From NCBI GenBank assembly GCA_963920665.1, contig OY987269.1:19284501-19348500 (forward strand): a stretch of DNA of 64,000 bases, in the 5' to 3' direction. The DNA comes from Straminergon stramineum. Taxonomy: Eukaryota; Streptophyta; Bryopsida; Hypnales; Calliergonaceae. Each line of letters begins with the position of its first letter. Positions within the stretch are counted from its first letter, which is position 1. The notes below the pieces were generated by a model, which saw only the letters and a list, made by a program, of their open reading frames with translations, had not been told where the DNA came from and did not search any database. Made by a program: the position numbers and the translations under genes. Shown here one piece after another: positions 24,843 through 40,010 of this stretch.

Positions 24843-26580
24843 GCTGTAGTAGCAAAGTCTCCTCTCAACTAAGATTCGTCCTAGTCAAAATAGGCCAAAC
24901 TTTTGGTACTTGTGGCCAATCAATCACCTACTTCTGTTTCGTACCTTGCACACATCGTTCAATATCATCCAAGTAGAACCAAAAGTCCGTGACCACCTCT
25001 CGGTTATTCCCATAATCTTCTTTTCTCCAACGATAGGTGGGAGCTGCGCACCCCTTTTGTCCCCTTGCAAATTTTGCAGTGCGTGAGTGCTAAATTATCC
25101 ACCTTAGGTAATTCACGAAGACAACCAGGTTCTGGGTTTCGGCTAAGTGACTCCTACATTTCGGTGTCTAAGCGTGGTTCATTGTGACTTCCAAGCAATA
25201 GATCTTTTTACTAAGTGACCCCAAATTTGCAAGATTCGCTTAATCTACTTCCAATATTTTGGCCGGCCGAATGGATGGCCTGTTGTACAATCCAGATGGA
25301 ACCTACTCTAGGGTAGAACTTCCGTAAGAAACCTCTAGTTCATCTTGTTCCATTTCTAAAAACATAAAACTCGACCCTATCCGACCTTCCTAGCCAAAGT
25401 TATGGGTAGATGAAGTTTGACCGCTACTCGGTTCTTCAAACTTCATCCATTGATTGCACCTAGCTCCCTAATTCAGAAAGATCCGAAATTTTTAGGGATG
25501 GGTCACTAGAATGGATAATACCTAGATCTGGAGTTGGGCCCTGATCGAAGATTCCTACAAAATTTTCATCCAAGCCTCACCTAAACTTCATCCACCAATT
25601 TCTCCTAACCTATACTTTGCCAATTAACTTTTCTTTTTGGCCTTGGACCCTAATTGGTAGCCTCCTCCTAAACTATTTAGTTCTCTGTCAATTTCGGAGT
25701 TTAGCTATTCTTCATCCAATTTGATCCTAAACTTCATCCGGTGATAATTTTCTCAATTTTGACCTAATTTGGGTGAACCTTAGGGTTTTGGAAAGCTACG
25801 GCCTTCTTCTTCAAGTTTATGTCTCTGGAAATGACGTGACCTACAGTCCTAAGGGTCTAACCTAGGGATAGGCCTCCGCCCAAGCTACTAACTTCTAATT
25901 AGGGACCAAGGGATGTTTGGAAAATTTTAACTCATACCTCGGAATTTGAGTTGTTGATTGCACCCACCAAAAGCTCCACCTGCTCCACCATGAATTCCCG
26001 GGCTGTGAGACAACGAACTACCATTCTATTCATAAAATAAATTGTTACAAAGGTTTAATTGTTGATTTTATCCTATTTCTTTCCTTCATTCTTCTTTTAC
26101 TTCCCCACGATCCTCTCTACATACTATGGTGGCCCAACTAAACCCCACTCTTACCTACTAAGCTAATCTTAAAGACGTGTCATACCATCCTCCAAGGTTG
26201 AACTACTTCTTATGTCCTACGTCTTACGTCCTATATTTAGGCCTTACACTTAATCTTGTGGTGATCACCTAATTCTAATCTAATGGCTTAAGTAAGCCTC
26301 GAAGATTTCACCTCCTATGTTATCTACTTCTACTCCTAACCTTCAAATTGTCCTCTGTCTCGTCACATTCTCATTCTTTTGTCCATTTGCTTGTTGCTTT
26401 GGCGATGGTTTATGGAAGATGGACAGTTGGATTCCTCACCTCAACGGTTTGCTTAGTGCGGTCGGGTGTGTCTCATTGGCCTCCTCTTCTCTTTTACCTT
26501 AATCATCGGACTGCCCCTCTTTTTACTTCACCCCTAGATAGCCTCTCCTCTCATTCGCAACTCTGAGCAACCTCTTCTTT
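24843..26580. other. Noncoding region, no feature recognised
   Basis: Composition is closer to balanced than in the flanks, but no frame with family resemblance was found. Short frames around 26317-26566 overlap each other and look accidental. Confidence 0.4.
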
Positions 26581-26584
26581 TTTC

Positions 26585-26960
26585 CCCCATCACCCCTAGA
26601 CAGACCCTTCTCTTCTCCACCAAAATGACCTACCCGCTTGGACAGACCCTTCTCTTCTCCACTAAAATGACTCACCCGCGTGGACCAACACCCAAGGCCC
26701 CCTAGTTGTTGGACTTCCTTCACTTAATGACCGGCCCGCCTGGGCCAGTGCCCAAGGCCCTCGGTGCTAGCAACCCAATGCCCGTGTGTTGGCAACCCTT
26801 CTTGCTAATGACCAACCCGTTAGTCCAGTGCCCAAGGCTCCCGGTTGTTAGTAGCCCAATGCTTAGGTGTTGGCAATCCTTCTTGTAAATGACCGATCTA
26901 TTGGTCTGGCACCCAAGGCCCTTGGTTGCTAGCAACCCAATGCCTAGCCTAGACCTTGCC
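26585..26960. repeat. Two adjoining tandem repeats
   Basis: Around 26595-26690 the unit gacagacccttctcttctccac with aaaatgac recurs. From about 26715 to 26950 a unit of about 85-90 bp is present nearly three times, marked by aatgacc, ccagtgcccaaggc, tagcaacccaatgc and tgttggcaa. A run of 14 G lies just downstream at 26974-26987. Confidence 0.8.
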
Positions 26961-27299
26961 CTGCTCGGGTATCGGGGGGGGGGGGGGTTGGGATGTTGGA
27001 CTAGTGCTAGGCTAGACTAGTATTGGAGCTTCACTAATACTTGGGCTTACTTCTCCCTTTTGTTGATTTTTCGCTAATTTCTAAAAGGGGTTGGGGGAAC
27101 CATGTTTATGGTTAGAAGGGAGAGCTACGTTCGCAAGGGAAGCCCTCACTTGTTCTCTCCTAATTACTCTCCATACTTGACTTTGACTACTAATTCCTAT
27201 TTGAGGGGCCTAAATTTTGGTTTGTTCCCAACACGTCTTGGGAACTAAATCTTGTGGGGAAAGGGACCACGTGGTCTCACGATTCTCCGGTGAGGTGGT

Positions 27300-27475
27300 T
27301 TTAACGCACCGCTAAGACTTTTTATCCCAAGGGGATTCAAAGCTTCACCATCGTTCCCCCTTTAACACACTACTAAGACTTTTTATCCCAAAGGGGTTCA
27401 AAACTTCACTGTCATTCCCCTTTTAAACACACCACTAAGACTTTTTATCCCATGGAAGTTCAAAACTTTACCATA
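27300..27475. repeat. Tandem repeat of about 60-65 bp, three copies
   Basis: Each copy contains ctaagactttttatccca, followed by ttcaaa and a cttca or ctttacc block. Copies start near 27308, 27370 and 27433. The following stretch to 27850 shows no gene. Confidence 0.85.
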
Positions 27476-27849
27476 TGGGTGGAACCCACTACCCTCACAC
27501 CCTCATGTCTCTCACCAAGGAATACCATGTCAATATTAGGAACCAAGACAAAAGAAGAGAAAGGGACCTTTGACACTCAAGGATTAGCGATATGGGTTAG
27601 CAGCACAAATGACTTGAACTAAAGGCCCTCCAAAGCGGCATCACCAATCATATGGGGGGTTGCTCTAGGGTTAGTACACGACAAAACAAGGAAAGTGACC
27701 AAAAGGATCTCTCAAAGGTAAGCACACACAACTTCTAGTAACACCGTAAGTTAGCAAAGCTTCCAAGCTCAAGCTTGAAAAGGTTAGTACTGTACTCACT
27801 CAAAAGGCAAGGGACCCATAAAGACCTCGTAAACTTGAAAAACAACAAC

Positions 27850-28730
27850 AACGGCCAAAAGTACCCTAAAAACACTATTGTAAATCTTGTGGCTAAAATG
27901 TCACAATTTCCAATATAAATTGGATCCAATTACACAAAAAGGGGGTGGTGAGAGAGGAGAAGGGCTGCCCTTTTATACTCTTTCCAAGGCACCCACCTCT
28001 CCTCATTCATCTAAGTTAACCTTATCTTTGTGGATTTTCATCCAAACTCAAGGTTTTCACACTATGCTGACCTACTAAGCTAACTTTTGTAGATTAACTC
28101 CAAATTGCAAATGGATTGCGCCATTGGCTTCAAAAGGTCATTTTCTCTATATGTGCAGGCCCCTCCCCCTTTTCTATCTTCAAAATCGCAACGAAACCTA
28201 GCGCCAACTTAATGCCAAAATTAGGAAAAATTCCAACCTTTGGGTGTTGACTTTTCTAACAAAAGTAACTAGCCTAGGCTTCTACTTAGGTATGGGGGAG
28301 TGAGAAAGGACCTATGTTGGGGCCCATTCCACTGTCGTATGCTCCTGCTCTACTAGTCAAATCCGCCATGGACTTTAAATTTCGTTAATTGTCAGGAAAT
28401 TTGGAAGGTTTGGGCACTTCTGGCTATCGGAATGTTGTGAAACTTATCAGAGCAATTTATTAACATAAAAGAAGATATACTAATTTTTAGTGGGAATTTG
28501 TCACCACCTGAGGAATTTCTAAGAATTTCCCATCCCAAATTTGGGTAGTTGACTATCCAGAACGACATTTTCTGACTATCAGAAAATTTCGAAACTTTTC
28601 ATGGAACCTCCTATGAGATACCACAACACATGTGTAAGCTCATATTTTTACTCTACACATCATCCTAGGGGGGACAAAATCCACCCCCTTGTTTAATTAT
28701 CAGTGGCCGGAGAATCTTCCACACCAAGGG
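27850..28730 (-). mobile_element. LTR-like sequence, minus orientation
   Basis: Read on the minus strand, this stretch matches 30070-31260 of the plus strand in order: a region with cactaaaaattag, a gataagtttcacaacatt block and ccgatag...cccaaacc, then a TATA-like gtataaaagggcagccc followed by ctctctcaccacc and ttggatcc. The arrangement suggests an LTR with its promoter and start of R. No primer-binding site, gag or pol could be found, so the class is uncertain. Confidence 0.45.
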
Positions 28731-29242
28731 GGATCTTGGTGAACCGACTTCGCCATTGATTCCCGGGCATGGTTTTAATCTCAAGTCACCCTCCTTGGAC
28801 CTGAGATTCCTCCATAGTCTCGTCTTGATATTTTCAACATCTACAAACCAACAATTGCGGTTTCACTATTTCCTCGATGAAATGAGGAAATTGGAATCTA
28901 TTTTCAGGAATTGACCTCTATGCCTCACCAGGGTTCCCTCAACCAATTCTAGCCTAGAGATGTGCTCTCCATGTGGGGTTTTGAGCCTGATACGCCCATT
29001 ACTTGCAATTGACCAATTTGCCACAATTAGTTGGGTTCGAACCTATTTACAACTCGTAGTTGGGCCATTCTAGCTATAACATCCTAAAATTAGACCAAAT
29101 ACTATATTGGAATGTGACATTCCTATTTTGGTTCTACACTCTTTTTAGGACTTTTTGTATATAAAAGTGCATTTATAATGAAAAAATATGGAAAAAAAGA
29201 AGAGTGAGCTCTAGGTGACGAATTGGAAGCTCATAGTTGACA

Positions 29243-29549
29243 GAGAAGGAGAAGGAGAAAGAGAAGGAAGAAAAGGAAAAAACCAAAGGCAAAAAGAAGG
29301 TCGAAGTGGATACCCAAAATCCAGCATCATCCACGATAGATCAGAGATTTGAAATGCAAGTTAGATCTCAAAGCAGAGTGAAGAGGAAGGCTATTTTGTC
29401 GTAGCTCAGTGAAGAGGTCATCACTCATATAACAAAAGCGATTGTACTCATTGAAAATGATTTGACCAAGTCTGAGGATTTAATCTTCAACATTTCTATC
29501 AAGGACATAGTGGATGATATGGAGTCTAAGATGCCGATCTGGTTGTGAA
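29243..29549 (+). pseudogene. Lys/Glu-rich coding fragment, unrecognised
   Basis: A plus-strand frame reads through a purine-rich stretch (alternating Glu and Lys, then KGKKKVEVDTQNP), continues as FEMQVRSQSRVKRKAILS, meets an in-frame TAG, and resumes as LSEEVITHITKAIVLIENDL and IKDIVDDMESKM before TGA. It lies between the two LTR-like sequences. No family could be assigned. The remainder of 28730-30070 holds nothing recognisable. Confidence 0.35.
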
Positions 29550-30069
29550 GTGCCAATTCATTACTCACTCACTTGGGACTCATAGTTTGTTTGTTTTTTT
29601 ATTTTGCGTAGTTCAGTAGGTAATTAGGTGTAAAAAGCCCAAAACAGAGCCTAAGCCCAAAATAGGTTGTGACATGCCAAACTAGGTATTTGGCCTCTTT
29701 TAGGGTTTTAGGTCTAGTTACCCCTTAGATGCCCACTTGTACAAAGGTTAGAACTACAAACGGTGGAAGTTAGTAGATTTGAGTGTAGTTGCCTAACTAT
29801 GCCCTAACATGCTAAGTAGTACCTCTAGCTAGCTAAGAATTGTGCTGAGATAGGCCTCGTGAAATCCTTAGATAAGTTTTGTTTTTCCATCCCACCGTTG
29901 AAACCGTAGAGCTCAATTGTTATTTGTTAGCGTTGTAGGAGTTACGATACCAAGACTAGCTTGTGGAGGAATCTACAAGTCCCGAGCGTGGATTTGGGGT
30001 CTAGAATATGCTAGGGGATTGGATGCGAAATCCCTTTGCTAAGATTCTCTCGCATACAAAAGATTCCCT

Positions 30070-31260
30070 ATTCCCACATAATTAGCGGAAGGTAGGATTT
30101 ATCCTCCCTGTACCTACATGTACAAAGTAAGAATATAAGTTGCACGACCATTGTGGGACTCCTGGAGAGGTCCCACAAAAACTCTCAGAATTTTCTAACT
30201 TGCAAAAATACTTTTTTCGGATGGTCAACCATCGAAATTCATTATAGGAAATTCATGGAAATACCATGTAGGGCGGTAAAATCTCACTAAAAATTAGATT
30301 AGGTTTTTTTACGTCAATAAGGCTTCCTGACAAGTTTTGTGACATTTTGATAGCGGGAGGTACCCAAACCAGAAGATCCCCTCTAGATTTAACGATGTAG
30401 AAATGCGGGTATGGATTTGACCGGTGTCTTGGGAGAGTACGAGTTCAAAATGGAGTCGATAAAAGGTCTTTCCTTACCCCCTTGGACCTTTCAAATCACC
30501 TTGGCCAATCACCTTGCTCAAAACAGACAACACCAACAAGTTAAATCTTTAACCCTTTTTTGACGAGGGATGGTGCTAGATTTCGAAGGTTTTTTTGCAA
30601 AGGAAAAAAGTCCCGATGAACTAAAAATGGCCTTCTGGATCCTACAACATAATCCGTTTGCCAATAGAAGTTAAACTCCAAAAGTTAGAACTGGACAACA
30701 AAAAACTAGAGAAGTCAACATGCAATTAAAGCCCTAGATCTAGGAAAATTGGAATTAGGACATTCCCATGCTTGGGAACGAGGTTCTCGACACGTGTGAG
30801 AAGGGGGCTTAGTTGTCAACACCCCACACATGGGAAAATTCCAATGCAATCCAAGGATTGTCAATATCTTACATAGGTTCTAATCTTGTAAAAGATTTAG
30901 ATTTGTTTAGAGTTCCCACGCTTGGGAACAAGGTCCTCAACATGTGTGAGATGGGGGCTTAGTTGTCAATACCTCGCATGTGGAGGAAATCCCGACACAA
31001 TCCAAGGATAGTCAACATCTTACATAGGGTCAAACGTTATAAGAAAACTAGAGTTTTAGAGTTCCCATCCTTAGAAACAGAGTTCCCCAACTTGTAAACT
31101 TTGAAGGGAGCAAGGCTGCCCATCCTTCTATAAAAGGGAGCACCTTTCTCTCCTCAACCACCTCCATTTTACATACCATTTGTACTTGGATCCGTTGGGA
31201 TCCACTTGTTGGAACTTTTGGCATTTGGGCCAAAAACCTTGGCGGTGTTGGATTTTTTTT
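30070..31260 (+). mobile_element. LTR-like sequence, plus orientation
   Basis: This is the partner of 27850-28730 in inverted orientation. Shared blocks include ctcactaaaaattagatta, tgacaagttttgtgacatt, gatagcgggag...cccaaacc, and a TATA-like ctataaaagggagc at about 31120 followed by tctctcctcaaccacc and ttggatcc. It contains an additional tandem duplication at 30760-31075. Confidence 0.45.
30760..31075. repeat. Tandem repeat of about 150 bp, two copies plus a partial third
   Basis: Copies near 30760 and 30912 share ttcccatgcttgggaac or ttcccacgcttgggaac, gtgtgag, gggggcttagttgtcaa, caatccaaggat and atcttacatagg. A third partial copy starts near 31057. The unit begins with a small palindrome around cttgggaa. 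Confidence 0.85.
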
Positions 31261-31794
31261 GCTCTCTTGCTCTCCTTGCTAGTCTTTACTCTCTCTCTTG
31301 CTCTTTTTTGGTGGTCTCTTGGTGTCATTTGGATAAGTTTTGGTTGGAACAAAACTCTCCTAGTCTAGTTTTATTAGCGTCATTTAGAGAGGTTTTGGTG
31401 GGAATAAAATTCTTATAGTCCAATTGTAAACTAATTCATTGGTTGTGTCTCAAATTAGGGAGTTAATTCGTGCATACGGTGAAGCTTTGAATTCGAGTTT
31501 TAAACAATTAGAACTCTTGGGGCACGTAGAAAGATCCATTGCTTAGAAGGCACAGTGGACCAACGTTACGCACCCATTAGAATAGATTTCATCTCCAAAC
31601 ATAAGAACTTGGTTGTGCTCGTATGTTTGCTAAGCGTGGGTAAATATCTACTCACACTGGTACAAAGAGGTCTTGGCCTTTTTGAAGAAGGTAATAATTT
31701 TAGAGTTGAACTTGAAAATTCATTTAAATGTCTTCGTTAATATAAACATAGAGTGTATTTGTGGTTCTTTTTTTCATATATTTTGTGTTGGCAG

Positions 31795-32777
31795 GTTTCA
31801 AGTGGAAAGCCTCGCATGTTTTATGGTGTACCGAATGCTAGGTTGGATGTAGACATTGTATTCTTTGATTGCCTAAAGAACTTGCCCGTGCCAAAGCTAT
31901 CTTCTCCATCACACGAGGTACCGGAATAGAATGAAGATGTGGGAGATGAAGCTCTTCAATTGGTGTTCAATTTTGCCTTAAAGCACCTCCAAGACCACGG
32001 ATGCATCATAAAGTTTCACTCGTGGAGCGCCAAAGCAAAGTCCGACATTGTTGGACTTTATGAGAAATACTAGATGTTGAAGGAGTGGATGGGCATGAAC
32101 TACATGCACTTGACCTCAGCCATAGACAATACTAAGACGGTAAATTCTATTCAACCTCTGTAGCTTAAACACCCTATGTTGTTTTTACATTCACTTCACA
32201 ATGCACCTAAGACTTTGCAATTTTGATGATTGTAGAACTGTATTGAATGCTTGTAGATGTAGAAGTTTGGAATCACCCTTGTGGTGAAGGACTTAGGTAC
32301 TAAAGAAAAATCCGATTTTGCTTTCAAACGCACAACAACAATGAAGAAATTTGGTGTGGACATTACACAGGACGACATGTTGATGAACTACACTCATCCA
32401 TATGACATGGCGATGAATGGCAAAAAGTTGTGGCGGGGTACTTGTAAAAAAGACCCCCATTTTTTCTAAATTCTATTCGAAGCTATGAGCATCGAAGGAG
32501 ATTTGGCTTTGGACTACAATGCATCCACAGGTTTGCCTTTAATTTGAGATTTTGTCTATTACAAATCAAATTTGTGCACAACACTGAACTAATCTATTTT
32601 TTCCCTTGCCTTCAGGTGCATCGATTATCGCTTGTCATAGAAGAAGCCACCTCAAACCAATAAAGAAGTCCACTCCAACTATAGTAGCGACATATCCACT
32701 GGCTGCAGTCATGGTTTTGCAAGACTTGGACGACATGCCTGTAGTGCCTCAGAAATTCACTTGGAAGGGAAAATTCA
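31795..32777 (+). pseudogene. Permuted N4/N6-type DNA methyltransferase-like gene, copy 1 (broken)
   Basis: Three exon-like blocks are readable. Block 1 (31795-32139; acceptor ttggcag, donor acg|gtaaat) reads LDVDIVFFDCLKNLPVPK, where D-x-x-x-N-L sits where DPPxN (motif IV) would be, then LQLVFNFALKHLQDHGCIIK and WMGMNYMHLTSA. Block 2 (32257-32530) reads VVKDLGTKEKSDFAF, KLWRGTCKKDPHFF, then GDLALDYNAST. The codon split by the next intron completes ASTG, followed by ASIIACHRR in block 3 (32616-32777); this resembles the SAM-binding loop (motif I) placed after the catalytic motif, as in beta-class enzymes. In-frame stops are TAG 31927, TAG 32071, TAG 32260 and TAA 32467; no frameshift is needed. 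The catalytic motif itself is degenerate. Family assignment rests on motif order and the paralogue at 36553-37935. Confidence 0.55.
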
Positions 32778-34196
32778 GTAAATAAATTGACACTTTTCAA
32801 ATTTTGTCTTTGTATAGTGACTTTCAAATTGTCGACCTCTAATATGGTATTACACTTGTTTGCAGTCATCGAGAATTGATGTCAAGAGATGTAATGATGA
32901 AGAATCAAAGTCTTCTCTTAGTTTAGTCCAGAGAAGCCTTTCGACCTTCTAGTTTATGCCAACCAAATGGCAACGGCCTTTGCAAATTTTGGTTGCTCTA
33001 AACCAAAACATTGTAAAGACATATACACTCTAAATGTCTTGTAGTTCGTAGATGGGTTTACATCTAAGGGTTGAGAGTCTTCCAATTCGTCAAAGACTTC
33101 AGATTCTATGACCAAGTCTACCTAGACTTAGACTCATGAGATTGACATATCTCATGAGTCTTGCTTTTGTATGTTGATTTCTATCATGATTGGATTTGTG
33201 TGTTTTATGGCTACATCTTGGACATTTGGTATTTCTATTTTTCACTTTCCATTGTAAGACTACTAACCAAATTGACTACATCTACTTGTGTCAAAGAAAA
33301 AATAAAAGCCAACTAGCCAAGGTAAAATAAACTGTTATTTCCTTGTCTAAACCCTACTTCTAAAGAATTGAAGGACTTTCAAAATCCACGGTCATAGGTC
33401 CCTTACTATTATTTTTAGGCATAAAAAGTTCCCATTCACAGGCTCACAGGCTCACTGCTCTAGGCTTGCTTGCTAGCAACCCTGGTGATAGTACATTCAA
33501 TTATGAATGCAATTTTTTTAAGTTAATAGAGAACTACTTGGATCTCGAAATTTTATAAGTGGAGTTTTAATGCAACAAAAATAGAATGGGTAAGTGTTTT
33601 TAAGAGGTCATTTAGAAAATAAAACCTAAACAATATAAGTTTCTTATTAAATAATTGTGGAAATCAAGGACTATAGTAACTTCTTTTAAAATATTATAGA
33701 AATGGTTGCAATGTATTCCAAAGTAAGGCTTGAGTTTGTTTTTTATAAGTTATCAATTTTTAAAGAAATTCATACAATATAGCAATTTTGTGTTTTATCA
33801 ACTACAAAGATACTTGTTTATTGAATATTATTTAAGCTATTCACCATAATAAATATATATTGTTTGAGAGTCACAAAATATGACACATTCATTGTAGTAT
33901 AATCCTAGAGAGTGATACTAGGTCTAAAAAACTATTTCTAACAAGGATTATATAAAATATTGTACTCTCTATATTAATTTCAATGGAAGATAGTGTCAAT
34001 TTTTTTAGTAAGCCATATGTGTATTGACACCTTAAAGAGAATAATAGAGAATAGTAGCTTTAAGAGAATCGCTTTTTAAAACAAAGTCAACAATATTGTA
34101 TTTTAAAATCTTAAGTAAAATTACCATGAAATCAAGTATAGTGATGGAATATAAAAAAGGGATCTAAAGATAGCAAATGATATTTTCCATTCTTAT
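32778..34196. other. AT-rich flank with inverted-repeat arm
   Basis: No gene is recognised, though an acceptor-like tttgcag near 32866 could start a further methyltransferase-like exon. The stretch 33360-33480 is the partner of the repeat at 23135-23330 and ends cttgcttgctagcaaccctg, compatible with a hAT-type terminus (CAGGGTTG in reverse complement). Confidence 0.4.
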
Positions 34197-36552
<2,356 letters not shown>

Positions 36553-37935
36553 GTTGGGGTTGATCTTATCATTGTGGATGCGCCCGAAAATCTCTTTCTT
36601 TCAAACCTCTTTAATCCCACTTCATTTATTCTCGTCTAGAACAAATAGATCAAAAATATTCTACATCTTGTATTTGACTTTGTAAATCCATATTTGCACA
36701 ATGGTAGGGCCTTGTTTATTTTCCATGCTCGTGAAGTCACTTCCAAATCTAAAATTTTAGACTTTTGTGCTACTTTAGGATTCTAAGTGTATTGGGAATA
36801 GTTGGACAATAACCACCTCTACCTTACTGACTCAAATGTGCCTAATGCAATTGTGGATTATTTTGTGAACCCAACTCAAGATTGAAATCCCTAGTTATTC
36901 TTAGACCCAATTTGCAACCACATTAAGAATGACAATTATGTAGACACAAAATTTGGAGATAACTTTACTCGTGAGGGATGTATAGGACCTATTGACATCA
37001 AGATTTGCCTTTCAAATGGTTACCTCCCTTGAGTTATGAGAAGTGAACATTAGTAGGGATGACATGTCGCAAAACTTTTTGAAAAAATCCAACTCAATAA
37101 TGAATAATTCTAAGCCTTGACGTGGAGCACAAAAAAACACAGTTTATTTATACAAGTTCATATTGAAGCCACATTGGAACCAAGCAACATTGTTGATTGA
37201 ATTGTTGGGACACGTTTGTAGTCTCATACCAATTTAGAAATAAAGACACTTGATGTGTCACTTATCTAGCATAGAGCACTCTATGAGGGCATACCATGTA
37301 TAATTTCTTAGAAAATTGTAGATGATTGCTTTCTCTAAAGGCTCTCTTTGAGTTTTAAGAGATTTTGCAATATTTATTTATCATGCGTGCCATATAGGAT
37401 CTTCCATCTACATGTATTGCAATGCAAATAGACACATTATAGCTTTTGAGAACAATGTGGCCTTATTTGATAGGATACTCACTCTATTGATCAATTGCTC
37501 TCTAGTTGATGCTAAGCAAAACCCTAAACCAATTCCATTTGTAGTTTTAGATCTAGATATGGAGACCTTTGTGCCGGAAGTCATTATAAAAAAAATTCAG
37601 TAAGTAAGTTTACATTCAAGTTTGAACTTCTATTGAAATTGTAAATTGGAATTGTGACATGTTTTGATTATAACATGCTATGATTGTGTATTTTGTAAAT
37701 GAAGTTCCTACCAAGACTAGAGAAGCTTTATGTGTTGCATGTGTATGCTAAAAAAGAGATGATGATATTTTCTCATAGTCCAATCTTGGATACACATACA
37801 CAAACTCTTTTGGTAGATCCTTGGTTGGAACAATTTTTAGACTCATTTGCAATAAAAAGTGACCATGACATATCAAATAGTGGAAGTAGTGATATTTCCT
37901 TGTTTGTACCTAAAACCTCTACTAGTAGCGAATGA
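36553..37935 (+). pseudogene. Permuted N4/N6-type DNA methyltransferase-like gene, copy 2 (broken)
   Basis: Block 1 (36553-37029) is one uninterrupted frame apart from stops at 36637 (TAG), 36646 (TAG), 36784 (TAA), 36796 (TAG), 36883 (TGA) and 36892 (TAG). It opens VGVDLIIVDAPENLFLSN, aligning with LDVDIVFFDCLKNLPVPK of copy 1; DAPEN is a plausible relic of DPPxN. It continues LHLVFDFVNPYLHNGRALFI, aligning with LQLVFNFALKHLQDHGCIIK. A later block (37390-37599) reads GSSIYMYCNANRHIIAFENN, like the end of motif I and the acidic residue after strand 2 in SAM enzymes. It ends at attca|gtaagtaag, matching copy 1's attca|gtaaataaa, so the splice position is shared. A further frame to TGA at 37935 may be the last exon (LVDPWLEQFLDSFA and a Ser-rich tail). 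Copy 2 preserves motif I's partner residues better; copy 1 preserves ASTG better. Confidence 0.55.
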
Positions 37936-38563
37936 CAAGGCACTTCTAGATAGTTGAATGATGTGTTCATTCTAACTTATCTATCTTATGCAAATTTGGT
38001 AATAATGAATTTCATGGTTTGTTAGTGAAACTAAAAGAGGCACTATCCTTGTTGCACATTTATATTGGCCATCATTCATGTTCGTACAGCACAAAAATGT
38101 TTTTCCAAAGCAAGTATGATGTATCTGTCAATCATGATAATAGGCACTAAACTATTTAATCCTTCACTATTTCTGAAAAATAAACTATGCTCACTAACTT
38201 ACAAGTTTGCTCTCTAGCACCTCCATGAACTTACTGACAAAAGATTTCATCTTCAAAATTAAAATTTGTATTGTTGAATTTCAAAAATAAAATAAAATAC
38301 ACATCAACAATCATTCATGGATATCACCTCCACCATCAACAATCAATTATATTTATTGTCCAAAAAATAAATGCAATTTTTTTGAGGTTAAGCCCTAATG
38401 ACCTTCCCATTTAATTAAACTGCATTTTTGGTATTGTTTCCAGAAAATGAAACATTGTATTTTCTAAAAAACCCTACCTTGGACAATAAACATCCACAAG
38501 AATGTAAATTTGGTTTGATGTTGAGGAAAATGTAAGCGGCTAAGTTGGAAAACAAATAGATGT
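37936..38563. other. AT-rich intergenic, no gene seen
   Basis: No coding frame or repeat structure could be supported in this stretch. Confidence 0.4.
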
Positions 38564-39616
38564 CACTATAGACGGACATATTCTTAGTGATGTTAGAAAA
38601 AACATGGTCATGTTTTCTTGTGATGTCCCCAAAACATAGATTTTCATGTCAACAAGTAGCTCTATTTTGACTTCCAGTAAGTTAGTAAAATTACTATGGT
38701 CTATGGTAAAACTTTAACCATGTATGAAAATTTAGGGAAAGGGCAGCCACATAGCATGCTTTGTGAAAGAAAGAAAATGGATGGATGTGCATCATGGATG
38801 AAAAGAGTTGGTCTTTATAATCATGGGGTAGTAGGAAGTGCAACAATCCATATGGGATAAGGAAAACAAGAGTTATATTTCATATAAGATGTCTCCAAAA
38901 ACATCAAGATGTTTGAAATAACATGCAAATTTTTAAAACATGTAGATGTCCAAAACAACATCTACATGTACAGTGATGAAGTTCCCATATTCTAATTATT
39001 CCATATCTTTTGTCTCACCATAGACAGAGAATGGATATAATTAAGATTGTTTTATCCTTCATTCTCACTAACTTTCAAAGAAGTAATTTGTTCATTTTAC
39101 CATCAAAAAATTTCTTGATGGTAGATGGTAGGTTTCTGTAATTTATTTTTAATTCTATAATTTTATTTATTTTATTAAAATTATTTATTTATTGATCTTG
39201 CCTTATGAATAGGATATGCACCAATTGATGTCTTCTAAAATGTTTGGTTTGACATCTCAAAAAGCAACACCAAAATTTTTTTAACAACATAAAAGTTTGT
39301 TGACAAGGCATACCACATGACTTTTCCAGCCACCATGTCAAATGCCACATCAGGTGCCATGTCAAAGACAGGGTAGATGAGGAAACAAACTATGTGGTGC
39401 TTGTGTGGTGCCCACATGGCACATTTGGGGGAGCTTGAAAGACTATGTTATTTGTGATGTTAGAAAAAATCAATCTCAAAATGGATGTTTTTTTCCTCGT
39501 TTTTGGCTTGTTGATTATAATGAATTTTAGGTGACATCATTGTTGATTACTTCCATGTCAAAGTCAATGTCCCATTATGTTTTCTACGTCTAAAAGAACT
39601 TGGGTTTCTTGTAGTG
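38564..39616. mobile_element. Probable CACTA-like element, related to 18590-20402
   Basis: The right end in reverse complement reads CACTACAAGAAACCCAAG, a good CACTA terminus. The proposed left end, CACTATAGACGGACATA, shares only the first six bases, and the flanking trinucleotides (tgt, tgc) do not match. Interior words (gatgttagaaaaaacatgg, acatctagatgt-like) are shared with the element at 18590-20402. The right boundary is firm; the left one is provisional. Confidence 0.45.
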
Positions 39617-40010
39617 TGCACAAAATTCCAAGAATGAAAAATTGCACTTCTATCCTATATAGGAAGATTCATTGTCATCCATCGAACACAAAATGTCTGT
39701 GTCAATGTTTATGGGTTAAACTAACCAATTTTAGGAAGGCCTAACTCCCATTGCATTGAACGCCTTGTACGCACTTCAAAGAAGCTACACAAAATAGTCA
39801 AATTAGGTTGCTTGAACCTTTAAAGGATGAAGCCCCCATGACCAAGGTAGTTAGCAAAATTGCTCAAATTATTGGACCAATAGATGCATTTTGTTTGTCT
39901 ACTATTAGTAGTGAAGTCATCCATCAAACACAAAATGTTCAATTCAACGTTTAAGTGTTAACAATTGGGTTGCCTTACCCCCAAGAAAATTCAAAAGCAA
40001 TGCATTCCTC
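39600..40010. repeat. Dispersed repeat, two adjacent copies, third near 5450
   Basis: gtcatccatcgaacacaaaatg near 39675 and gtcatccatcaaacacaaaatg near 39916 start two similar blocks about 240 bp apart. The first also resembles 5530-5600. The family is unclassified. Confidence 0.55.

Noticed and set aside
27850..31260. A complete LTR retrotransposon
   Set aside because: The similar ends are inverted, and no primer-binding site, protease, reverse transcriptase or integrase motif was found.
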